From assembly GCA_038106445.1 (NCBI GenBank), contig JAYODU010000006.1, positions 62,001 to 126,000 of the forward strand: a stretch of DNA of 64,000 nucleotides, read 5' to 3'. This document shows, one piece after another, positions 34,480 through 42,311 of the stretch (position 1 is the stretch's first letter; each line of letters starts with the position of its first letter). Made by a program: the position numbers and the translations under genes. This DNA is from Pseudemcibacter sp038106445. Its GTDB lineage: Bacteria > Pseudomonadota > Alphaproteobacteria > Sphingomonadales > Emcibacteraceae. Under the pieces are notes generated by a model, which saw only the letters and a program-made list of their open reading frames with translations, made no database searches and was not told the DNA's origin.

Positions 34480-37375
34480 TTAAAAACACAATCAGTTGAT
34501 TTCTTTAATGAGATTGACTTTTTGGGAGGAAATTTTAGATATGAAAAAATTATTACTTTTATCTGTTAGCCTACCCTCACTTGTTATTGCTGACCTGGCA
34601 GTTGCCCAGCAGCAGGACGATACCGAGGTGCTTACAGTTGTTGGTTCACGTGTGAAGGGTCGTACGGCTCTTGACTCCAACGTTCCTGTTGACGTGATCC
34701 AGGCTGCCGAGCTTCAGGCAACACCATCACTTAACCTTAAAGACGCGATCACAGCTGTGTCTCCATCATACTCGGTGGACCGTTCTGCTGTTGGTGATGC
34801 GAACACACTTGTTCGTGGTTCATCACTTCGCGGTCTGAACCAGGGTGAAATTCTGACCCTTATCAATGGTAAGCGTATGCACCGTTCTGCTGTTATTCAT
34901 ACAGCCGGATGGCAGGCAGCTGACGTTGGTACAATTTCAGCAAACTCAATCAAAAGTCTCGAAATCCTTCGTGACGGTGCAGCGGCCCAGTATGGTGCTG
35001 ACGCTGTGGCAGGTGTGATTAACCTTACACTTGACGATTCGGAAGGTATTTCTGCTGAAGCAAGACTTGCACAATATTATGAAGGCGACGGTTTCTCATA
35101 CCAGCTTGCTTCAAAAGCCGGTATTTCACTTGCTGATCGTGGCTTCCTTGTTGTTTCTGCCAGCTATGCTGACCAGGACGCAACAAACCGTGCAAAACCT
35201 CACCTTCGTGCGATTGAACTGATCAACCGTTATAACCAGCAGGAAGCCGGTACACTTCCCGCTTCGTTAGCTGCTTTTGACGGTCTGTTCAATGATCCTG
35301 CTGAACTGGATCCTGCAACAATCGCACCATACGGTATTGCTGAAAACACAATTTTCACAGTGACCTGGAACTCCGAAATGGAGATTGGTGAGAGCAGCAC
35401 AGTTTACACATTCGGTACTTTTGCCCGTAAACACGTGAAAGAACCATTTAACTATCGTGCCGGTCTTCCGCACGGATATTCACCTGCTGGTCCTAATGGC
35501 GGTCTTGGTGGTAACTCCGGTGCATCACGTCTTGTGACTTATGGTATGAATGACCTTGCATACCTGTATGGTACACAACACGCTCTGGAAAACGCATACC
35601 TTCTTGGTTATTCTAAAGCACAGGTAGATGCCCATGTAGCTGGAACTAACACTGACCTGTTTTCAGGTATAGTACCTGCTGGTGAAGCATTCTCTGGTCT
35701 TGGTACACATCCAAACGGCTATAACCCATGGTACGAAATGGATCTTCAGGAGCATGCCGCTTACCTTGGTTTCAAAGGTGAGTTTGACAATGGTCTTGAA
35801 TATGACGTTTGGGGCTCTATTGGCCGCAGCCGTATTGACAACTACATCAGTGACACACACAACCCGTCACTTGGTGCTCCACAGGCAGCTGATGGCAGCA
35901 TTGACTACAACAATGTTCAAACAGCCTTCTACATCGGTTCCCAGGTTAACCTGGAACGTCAGGTCGGTCTTGACTTCGTTAAGACAATCGACACAGATGC
36001 TGTTGAGAACCTGAACGTTGCGTTTGGTGCGACATACCGTACTGACCAATATTACAATATCATCGGTGAAGAAAACTCCTGGAAACAGGGTCCGCTTGCC
36101 GGTCCAAGTCTTGCAACTTTTGCTGCTGCTAATCCGGCACTGGGTCTTGAAGGTGGTCGTGGTCTGAACAACAGCTCTGACGGTTTTGGTGGTTTTGCAC
36201 CGAATACACGTTTTGATGCCAGCCGTTCAAACTGGGCTGTTTATCTTGACGTTGATGCTGATGTGACTGAAGACTTCAACATAGGTGTTGCCGGTCGTTA
36301 TGAGGACTTCACTGACTTTGGTGATAACTTCTCATGGAAAATCGCAGCCCGTTACCAGCTTGTTGAAGACCTGTTTGCTATCCGTGGTGCCGCCTCTACA
36401 GGTTTCCACGCCCCGACAGTGGGTCAGCTGAACAATACACAGGTCCGTACAGGTTTCCGTGCCGACGGTTCACAAACACAGACAGGTACTTTCACACCTG
36501 ACAGTATCCCTGGACAAGTGTTTGGCATCACGCCTGTTGGTCCTGAGATTGCGAAGAACCTGTCTGCAGGTTTCATCTTCACACCTGGTGACAGCACAAA
36601 CATCACAGTTGACGTGTTCCAGATCAAACTTAGTGACTCTCTGGCTTCAACACCTGACTTTGACGTGACAGACTACCCGCAACAGTTTGAGCAAATCAGA
36701 AACTCTGGCTTCCAGGGTGCTGCTCAGCTTACCGGTGTGGACTTCCTGACAAACGAAGGTTCACGTCGTGTACGTGGTATCGAGCTTGTGGCAACACACA
36801 ATGTTGAACTTGAAAACAGCACACTGAGATTTGTTCTTGCGGCTGCACATGTGCAGGTTAAGTTCCTTGAGCACAACTTCTCAGAACGTAACCTGTTCAA
36901 TGCTGAACGTGACCAGGCTCCATACCGTGGTACATTCACAGTGAACTGGGATATGGATGCGATCAATGTAATGGGTCGTGCCCGTTACCGTTCAACACGT
37001 GAAGTGATTGCTGGTCTGAACTCAGAAGGTGTATACATTGGTTCTAGCCAACCACTATCTGCTTACCGCATTGACAGAAACCCTGGTCGTGTATTCTTCG
37101 ACCTGTCGCTTACATACAATGTGAACGAGCAGTTCCAGGTGACTGTGGGTGCGGATAACATCCTGAATACATATCCGCTGGCACAGCCTCTGGTTGTTGA
37201 AACATCAGGTGCCCGTGGTCGTCAGTATCTGACAGACGGCATGGACTGGCAAGGTGGTTCATACTACGCTCGTGTGAAAGCAAACTTCTAATTCGGAAGT
37301 CATGTGAGCGGCAATCGTCGCTCACAAATCAGATATAAAATTAACCCCCTGTCATATAAGGCAGGGGGTTTTTTT
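34480..37375 (+). repeat. long direct repeat, copy 1 (2,896 bp)
   Basis: The segment from TTAAAAACACAATCAG to the T-run of the terminator is the same as 38307-41202, offset by 3,827 bp. Proteins and shadow frames in the two copies agree throughout, so the identity appears to be complete at nucleotide level. The unit contains the ribosome binding site, the receptor gene and its terminator. The 5' flanks differ, and at the 3' end the copies diverge after seven T. Confidence 0.95.
34541..37291 (+). CDS. TonB-dependent receptor, copy 1
   Basis: An outer-membrane receptor of 916 residues from the ATG at 34541, which has GGGAGGA about 10 nt upstream; the frame is open to 34496. A signal peptide ends near LAVAQQQ. 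A plug domain follows (VVGSRVKGRTALDSNVPVDVI, LVRGSSLRGLN, EILRDGAAAQYGADAVAGVINL), then a large 22-strand-type barrel and the C-terminal YYARVKANF with the outer-membrane-targeting Phe. Arg is nearly always CGT and Gly GGT, as in rpsA here, which suggests very high expression. Ligand is unknown. No TonB, FecI/FecR or degradative genes are adjacent. Confidence 0.94.
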   Translation: MKKLLLLSVSLPSLVIADLAVAQQQDDTEVLTVVGSRVKGRTALDSNVPVDVIQAAELQATPSLNLKDAITAVSPSYSVDRSAVGDANTLVRGSSLRGLNQGEILTLINGKRMHRSAVIHTAGWQAADVGTISANSIKSLEILRDGAAAQYGADAVAGVINLTLDDSEGISAEARLAQYYEGDGFSYQLASKAGISLADRGFLVVSASYADQDATNRAKPHLRAIELINRYNQQEAGTLPASLAAFDGLFNDPAELDPATIAPYGIAENTIFTVTWNSEMEIGESSTVYTFGTFARKHVKEPFNYRAGLPHGYSPAGPNGGLGGNSGASRLVTYGMNDLAYLYGTQHALENAYLLGYSKAQVDAHVAGTNTDLFSGIVPAGEAFSGLGTHPNGYNPWYEMDLQEHAAYLGFKGEFDNGLEYDVWGSIGRSRIDNYISDTHNPSLGAPQAADGSIDYNNVQTAFYIGSQVNLERQVGLDFVKTIDTDAVENLNVAFGATYRTDQYYNIIGEENSWKQGPLAGPSLATFAAANPALGLEGGRGLNNSSDGFGGFAPNTRFDASRSNWAVYLDVDADVTEDFNIGVAGRYEDFTDFGDNFSWKIAARYQLVEDLFAIRGAASTGFHAPTVGQLNNTQVRTGFRADGSQTQTGTFTPDSIPGQVFGITPVGPEIAKNLSAGFIFTPGDSTNITVDVFQIKLSDSLASTPDFDVTDYPQQFEQIRNSGFQGAAQLTGVDFLTNEGSRRVRGIELVATHNVELENSTLRFVLAAAHVQVKFLEHNFSERNLFNAERDQAPYRGTFTVNWDMDAINVMGRARYRSTREVIAGLNSEGVYIGSSQPLSAYRIDRNPGRVFFDLSLTYNVNEQFQVTVGADNILNTYPLAQPLVVETSGARGRQYLTDGMDWQGGSYYARVKANF

Positions 37376-37377
37376 TC
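37343..37377 (+). terminator. intrinsic terminator after receptor copy 1
   Basis: CCCCCTGTC and GGCAGGGGG pair around a short loop (stem CCCCCTG/CAGGGGG), followed by eight T. It lies inside the repeated unit up to the seventh T. Confidence 0.88.
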
Positions 37378-37402
37378 GGAAGGTTAATAATATATATTAG
37401 CT

Positions 37403-37606
37403 TTAAACCAGTGAATGTTTCACTGCGATCGCAACAGCCTGTGGAATCGTGGCAGCTTTAAGTTTCACCCTTGCAGATGAAATTTGTTTTTCCACAGTCC
37501 TGACACTGGTCCCGAGTTGAAAAGCGATCTGCTGATATCTTAATCCCTGTGAAAGTAGCGCAAGACACTCACGTTCCCGTTTTGATAATAACCCCAAATG
37601 TGACAT
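37403..37606 (-). CDS. stand-alone LuxR-type HTH protein
   Basis: A 67-residue ORF that is nothing but a LuxR/GerE DNA-binding domain: LSKRERECLALLSQGLRYQQIAFQLG is the first half, TSVRTVEKQISSARVKLKA the recognition helix region, and QAVAIAVKHSLV the dimer helix. No receiver or autoinducer domain is encoded upstream. GAGG lies just before the ATG. GerE of Bacillus is a known HTH-only example of similar size. It may be a functional mini-regulator or the remnant of a larger gene. Its place between the two receptor copies makes a role in their control possible. Confidence 0.8.
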   Translation of the reverse strand: MSHLGLLSKRERECLALLSQGLRYQQIAFQLGTSVRTVEKQISSARVKLKAATIPQAVAIAVKHSLV

Positions 37607-37792
37607 CCTGCCCTCAATAAGTTTATTATAAATATCATATACCTGATTATTATGTTATACTATACCAAAAAATAAAATTATTTTTAGGTAGAAAATTAAA
37701 ATGCACAATTGCGGGAAAACCCCTATATAAAAATACCGCTATCGCAATAAAATATCTTATATAGACCTTGGTTTTCAATCTGTTCAGAAACT

Positions 37793-37820
37793 AAAACGGG
37801 CAGGTATTACCTGCCCGTTT
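37793..37820. terminator. perfect 12-bp hairpin
   Basis: AAACGGGCAGGT and ACCTGCCCGTTT pair perfectly around ATT. On the minus strand the stem runs into TTTT, so it could end leftward transcription; on the plus strand only TTTA follows. No gene whose transcript it would end is recognised. Confidence 0.6.
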
Positions 37821-37883
37821 ACGAGTAATGATGTCTGGATAAATTTAACATCTATTTTGTTCATCATAGGAGGATTTCATATA

Positions 37884-37910
37884 ATGAACATGCTAAATTC
37901 ACCCTTGTAA
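37884..37910 (+). other. 8-codon ORF with strong ribosome binding site
   Basis: AGGAGG stands 10 nt before ATG, and the peptide is MNMLNSPL followed by TAA. TGTTCAT (37858-37864) can pair with ATGAACA (37884-37890), placing the start codon in a stem. It could be a leader peptide or the 5' stump of a lost gene; I cannot decide. Confidence 0.35.
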
Positions 37911-37920
37911 AGACATAAAA

Positions 37921-38002
37921 ATAACTAGCAAAACAGTATAATAAACTACAGTAGGATATTTACCCCACTCTTAGTACCATCTATTTCTATAACTAGCAAA
38001 AC
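37921..38002 (+). repeat. short direct repeat ATAACTAGCAAAAC (two copies)
   Basis: The 14 bp at 37921-37934 recur exactly at 37989-38002, 68 bp apart. The spacing is not a close multiple of a helical turn (about 6.5). Origin and role unknown. Confidence 0.6.
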
Positions 38003-38207
38003 GATCGATAAAGCACATTATCCCTTGATTAATCATTAATTTTATGACCGAAAATAGGTTAATTCCCCCAATAGATATATCACCAGTTTTAAATTATGTT
38101 AGCCGAAGTGAATTATGCGGCGGCTTAACTGCCTTTTAATTTAGCATTTTATTCCGAATGATTGAAAAGTTTGTCGGGATTTATGACTTGATTATCGTTA
38201 TTCACTT

Positions 38208-38225
38208 ACACCAAACGTTGGGTGT
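38208..38225. promoter_or_regulatory. operator-like palindrome upstream of receptor copy 2
   Basis: ACACCAAACGTTGGGTGT is an 18-bp palindrome centred on AACGTT with one mismatched pair. A central CG in such a site is typical of LacI-family operators, which often control TonB-dependent receptor genes in alphaproteobacteria. No LacI-type gene is in the window. It lies 81 bp before the duplicated segment. Confidence 0.6.
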
Positions 38226-38367
38226 GTTGTTTCTATGGTAATTAACTCCTTGGAACAGTAATGCCCAATAAATTCGCGGGCGCAGGAAATAACTGTGCCT
38301 TGTTTATTAAAAACACAATCAGTTGATTTCTTTAATGAGATTGACTTTTTGGGAGGAAATTTTAGAT

Positions 38368-41118
38368 ATGAAAAAATTATTACTTTTATCTGTTAGCCTA
38401 CCCTCACTTGTTATTGCTGACCTGGCAGTTGCCCAGCAGCAGGACGATACCGAGGTGCTTACAGTTGTTGGTTCACGTGTGAAGGGTCGTACGGCTCTTG
38501 ACTCCAACGTTCCTGTTGACGTGATCCAGGCTGCCGAGCTTCAGGCAACACCATCACTTAACCTTAAAGACGCGATCACAGCTGTGTCTCCATCATACTC
38601 GGTGGACCGTTCTGCTGTTGGTGATGCGAACACACTTGTTCGTGGTTCATCACTTCGCGGTCTGAACCAGGGTGAAATTCTGACCCTTATCAATGGTAAG
38701 CGTATGCACCGTTCTGCTGTTATTCATACAGCCGGATGGCAGGCAGCTGACGTTGGTACAATTTCAGCAAACTCAATCAAAAGTCTCGAAATCCTTCGTG
38801 ACGGTGCAGCGGCCCAGTATGGTGCTGACGCTGTGGCAGGTGTGATTAACCTTACACTTGACGATTCGGAAGGTATTTCTGCTGAAGCAAGACTTGCACA
38901 ATATTATGAAGGCGACGGTTTCTCATACCAGCTTGCTTCAAAAGCCGGTATTTCACTTGCTGATCGTGGCTTCCTTGTTGTTTCTGCCAGCTATGCTGAC
39001 CAGGACGCAACAAACCGTGCAAAACCTCACCTTCGTGCGATTGAACTGATCAACCGTTATAACCAGCAGGAAGCCGGTACACTTCCCGCTTCGTTAGCTG
39101 CTTTTGACGGTCTGTTCAATGATCCTGCTGAACTGGATCCTGCAACAATCGCACCATACGGTATTGCTGAAAACACAATTTTCACAGTGACCTGGAACTC
39201 CGAAATGGAGATTGGTGAGAGCAGCACAGTTTACACATTCGGTACTTTTGCCCGTAAACACGTGAAAGAACCATTTAACTATCGTGCCGGTCTTCCGCAC
39301 GGATATTCACCTGCTGGTCCTAATGGCGGTCTTGGTGGTAACTCCGGTGCATCACGTCTTGTGACTTATGGTATGAATGACCTTGCATACCTGTATGGTA
39401 CACAACACGCTCTGGAAAACGCATACCTTCTTGGTTATTCTAAAGCACAGGTAGATGCCCATGTAGCTGGAACTAACACTGACCTGTTTTCAGGTATAGT
39501 ACCTGCTGGTGAAGCATTCTCTGGTCTTGGTACACATCCAAACGGCTATAACCCATGGTACGAAATGGATCTTCAGGAGCATGCCGCTTACCTTGGTTTC
39601 AAAGGTGAGTTTGACAATGGTCTTGAATATGACGTTTGGGGCTCTATTGGCCGCAGCCGTATTGACAACTACATCAGTGACACACACAACCCGTCACTTG
39701 GTGCTCCACAGGCAGCTGATGGCAGCATTGACTACAACAATGTTCAAACAGCCTTCTACATCGGTTCCCAGGTTAACCTGGAACGTCAGGTCGGTCTTGA
39801 CTTCGTTAAGACAATCGACACAGATGCTGTTGAGAACCTGAACGTTGCGTTTGGTGCGACATACCGTACTGACCAATATTACAATATCATCGGTGAAGAA
39901 AACTCCTGGAAACAGGGTCCGCTTGCCGGTCCAAGTCTTGCAACTTTTGCTGCTGCTAATCCGGCACTGGGTCTTGAAGGTGGTCGTGGTCTGAACAACA
40001 GCTCTGACGGTTTTGGTGGTTTTGCACCGAATACACGTTTTGATGCCAGCCGTTCAAACTGGGCTGTTTATCTTGACGTTGATGCTGATGTGACTGAAGA
40101 CTTCAACATAGGTGTTGCCGGTCGTTATGAGGACTTCACTGACTTTGGTGATAACTTCTCATGGAAAATCGCAGCCCGTTACCAGCTTGTTGAAGACCTG
40201 TTTGCTATCCGTGGTGCCGCCTCTACAGGTTTCCACGCCCCGACAGTGGGTCAGCTGAACAATACACAGGTCCGTACAGGTTTCCGTGCCGACGGTTCAC
40301 AAACACAGACAGGTACTTTCACACCTGACAGTATCCCTGGACAAGTGTTTGGCATCACGCCTGTTGGTCCTGAGATTGCGAAGAACCTGTCTGCAGGTTT
40401 CATCTTCACACCTGGTGACAGCACAAACATCACAGTTGACGTGTTCCAGATCAAACTTAGTGACTCTCTGGCTTCAACACCTGACTTTGACGTGACAGAC
40501 TACCCGCAACAGTTTGAGCAAATCAGAAACTCTGGCTTCCAGGGTGCTGCTCAGCTTACCGGTGTGGACTTCCTGACAAACGAAGGTTCACGTCGTGTAC
40601 GTGGTATCGAGCTTGTGGCAACACACAATGTTGAACTTGAAAACAGCACACTGAGATTTGTTCTTGCGGCTGCACATGTGCAGGTTAAGTTCCTTGAGCA
40701 CAACTTCTCAGAACGTAACCTGTTCAATGCTGAACGTGACCAGGCTCCATACCGTGGTACATTCACAGTGAACTGGGATATGGATGCGATCAATGTAATG
40801 GGTCGTGCCCGTTACCGTTCAACACGTGAAGTGATTGCTGGTCTGAACTCAGAAGGTGTATACATTGGTTCTAGCCAACCACTATCTGCTTACCGCATTG
40901 ACAGAAACCCTGGTCGTGTATTCTTCGACCTGTCGCTTACATACAATGTGAACGAGCAGTTCCAGGTGACTGTGGGTGCGGATAACATCCTGAATACATA
41001 TCCGCTGGCACAGCCTCTGGTTGTTGAAACATCAGGTGCCCGTGGTCGTCAGTATCTGACAGACGGCATGGACTGGCAAGGTGGTTCATACTACGCTCGT
41101 GTGAAAGCAAACTTCTAA
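38368..41118 (+). CDS. TonB-dependent receptor, copy 2
   Basis: Same 916-residue product as the gene at 34541-37291: signal peptide ending near AVAQQQ, plug domain, barrel and terminal Phe. No difference was noticed in any frame, synonymous positions included, so duplication is recent or gene conversion is keeping the copies the same. The sequence upstream of the unit differs from that of copy 1, so the two could be expressed under different conditions. A terminator inside the unit follows. Next is the convergent ankyrin gene, only 20 bp beyond the repeat. Confidence 0.94.
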   Translation: MKKLLLLSVSLPSLVIADLAVAQQQDDTEVLTVVGSRVKGRTALDSNVPVDVIQAAELQATPSLNLKDAITAVSPSYSVDRSAVGDANTLVRGSSLRGLNQGEILTLINGKRMHRSAVIHTAGWQAADVGTISANSIKSLEILRDGAAAQYGADAVAGVINLTLDDSEGISAEARLAQYYEGDGFSYQLASKAGISLADRGFLVVSASYADQDATNRAKPHLRAIELINRYNQQEAGTLPASLAAFDGLFNDPAELDPATIAPYGIAENTIFTVTWNSEMEIGESSTVYTFGTFARKHVKEPFNYRAGLPHGYSPAGPNGGLGGNSGASRLVTYGMNDLAYLYGTQHALENAYLLGYSKAQVDAHVAGTNTDLFSGIVPAGEAFSGLGTHPNGYNPWYEMDLQEHAAYLGFKGEFDNGLEYDVWGSIGRSRIDNYISDTHNPSLGAPQAADGSIDYNNVQTAFYIGSQVNLERQVGLDFVKTIDTDAVENLNVAFGATYRTDQYYNIIGEENSWKQGPLAGPSLATFAAANPALGLEGGRGLNNSSDGFGGFAPNTRFDASRSNWAVYLDVDADVTEDFNIGVAGRYEDFTDFGDNFSWKIAARYQLVEDLFAIRGAASTGFHAPTVGQLNNTQVRTGFRADGSQTQTGTFTPDSIPGQVFGITPVGPEIAKNLSAGFIFTPGDSTNITVDVFQIKLSDSLASTPDFDVTDYPQQFEQIRNSGFQGAAQLTGVDFLTNEGSRRVRGIELVATHNVELENSTLRFVLAAAHVQVKFLEHNFSERNLFNAERDQAPYRGTFTVNWDMDAINVMGRARYRSTREVIAGLNSEGVYIGSSQPLSAYRIDRNPGRVFFDLSLTYNVNEQFQVTVGADNILNTYPLAQPLVVETSGARGRQYLTDGMDWQGGSYYARVKANF

Positions 41119-41170
41119 TTCGGAAGTCATGTGAGCGGCAATCGTCGCTCACAAATCAGATATAAAATTA

Positions 41171-41202
41171 ACCCCCTGTCATATAAGGCAGGGGGTTTTT
41201 TT
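41171..41202 (+). terminator. intrinsic terminator after receptor copy 2
   Basis: Same CCCCCTG / CAGGGGG stem as after copy 1, followed by seven T and then ATTC. Confidence 0.88.
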
Positions 41203-41222
41203 ATTCTGATAATAAAAAAATA

Positions 41223-41870
41223 TTAAGATAGCAGATCAACAACTTCATTTTGGCCCGAAGACAGTGCAAACGCACTTGCATCACGACCATCATCGCTGAC
41301 AAGTGTTATGTCAGCATCATGTTTGATTAATTTTAAAACCAGTTCTTTTGATCCCAATGCCGCTGCTGTCATTAACGGCGTAAACCCACCAAGCATCCTT
41401 ACATCAACGTTAGGATTAAATTTTAGAAGCGCATCAACAGCATCATACTTCAAATTTGAAACGGCACTTTGTAAAGCCGTAAGATCGCTACCATCCATGG
41501 TAAGTTTATCAACATCACCATCATTTTCAAGAATAAGGGTAACAATATCGGCATGACCAAAATAGCTGGCGATATGCAGTGCCGTAAAACCAACACCATT
41601 ATATTCGTGTATGATTTTTGGATTTGTTGCGATCACAGCGGAAATTTGCGCAGCCCCGCCCAAAGCGGCAAGATCATAAATATCCAGATCCGGTTTAAAG
41701 GATAAAATCAAACTAGTGATCGATGGTTGATTAATATATAGCGAAAATAAAACAGCAGACATGCCATCGTTACTATGGCACGACGCCAACTTAGGATTTT
41801 TATCCAAAATGTCCTTTAAAGCAGCCATATCGGCAATATCGATTGCCTTGAAGACCTCATCCCGTGTCAT
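41223..41870 (-). CDS. ankyrin repeat protein
   Basis: A 215-residue protein built of about six ankyrin repeats; clear ones are GFTALHIASYFGHADIVTLILENDGDVDKL, DLTALQSAVSNLKYDAVDALL and GFTPLMTAAALGSKELVLKLIKHDADI. No signal peptide or membrane segment is seen, so a cytoplasmic protein-binding role is likely. Its ATG directly follows the rnhA stop codon, so it is the last gene of the ispH-thrB-rnhA run. Similar ankyrin genes next to rnhA are known in alphaproteobacteria. Confidence 0.9.
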   Translation of the reverse strand: MTRDEVFKAIDIADMAALKDILDKNPKLASCHSNDGMSAVLFSLYINQPSITSLILSFKPDLDIYDLAALGGAAQISAVIATNPKIIHEYNGVGFTALHIASYFGHADIVTLILENDGDVDKLTMDGSDLTALQSAVSNLKYDAVDALLKFNPNVDVRMLGGFTPLMTAAALGSKELVLKLIKHDADITLVSDDGRDASAFALSSGQNEVVDLLS

Positions 41871-42311
41871 TTAAAGTATCCGGTAATTATTAAGGCCCAT
41901 ATTTGCAAGTTCATCGGCACGTTCGTTCCCCTCATCACCATCGTGACCTTTTACCCAGACCCAGGAAACATTATGCCTTGAAACTGCATCATCCAGTGCT
42001 TGCCATAAATCTGCATTCTTAACCGGTTTTCTGGCGGCTGTTCGCCACCCATTTTGTTTCCAGTTTTCAATCCATTTGGTAATGCCGTCTTTAACATAAA
42101 TGCTGTCAGTATGCAGATTGACTTTACAGGGTTCTTTAAGAATGTTTAAGGCTTCAATCGCCGCCATAAGTTCCATACGGTTATTGGTGGTTTCAAAGGC
42201 ACCTTCCATAATCTCTTTTCTTATTTCACCATAAATAAGTAACGCCCCCCACCCACCAGGGCCAGGGTTACCGGAACATGCGCCATCGGTATAGATAATT
42301 ATTTCTTTCAT
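41871..42311 (-). CDS. rnhA: ribonuclease HI
   Basis: Degrades the RNA strand of RNA-DNA hybrids. The 146-residue product has the four catalytic acids D9 (IIYTDGACSGNPGPGGWG), E47 (NNRMELMAA), D69 (HTDSIYV) and D133 (NERADELA), and the basic W-rich loop WKQNGWRTAARKPVKN. The start overlaps the thrB stop by 4 nt (ATGA). thrB-rnhA is a usual alphaproteobacterial pair. Confidence 0.97.
   Translation of the reverse strand: MKEIIIYTDGACSGNPGPGGWGALLIYGEIRKEIMEGAFETTNNRMELMAAIEALNILKEPCKVNLHTDSIYVKDGITKWIENWKQNGWRTAARKPVKNADLWQALDDAVSRHNVSWVWVKGHDGDEGNERADELANMGLNNYRIL

Larger units (their letters stand above)
37607..38306. other. intergenic region between LuxR-HTH gene and receptor copy 2
   Basis: No ordinary gene is found in 700 bp. 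The region holds a strong hairpin at 37793-37820, an 8-codon ORF behind a perfect AGGAGG at 37868-37873, two copies of ATAACTAGCAAAAC (37921 and 37989) and the palindrome at 38208-38225. A 7-bp hairpin GGCGCAG / CTGTGCC (38279-38299) ends 7 nt before the repeat starts. Confidence 0.55.
38307..41202 (+). repeat. long direct repeat, copy 2 (2,896 bp)
   Basis: Second copy of the segment at 34480-37375, in the same orientation. With the 931-bp spacer the period is 3,827 bp. Crossing-over between the copies would delete one receptor together with the LuxR-HTH gene. Confidence 0.95.

Noticed and set aside
37921..38002. CRISPR-like repeat
   Set aside because: Only two 14-bp copies, no further units, and no cas genes in the window.
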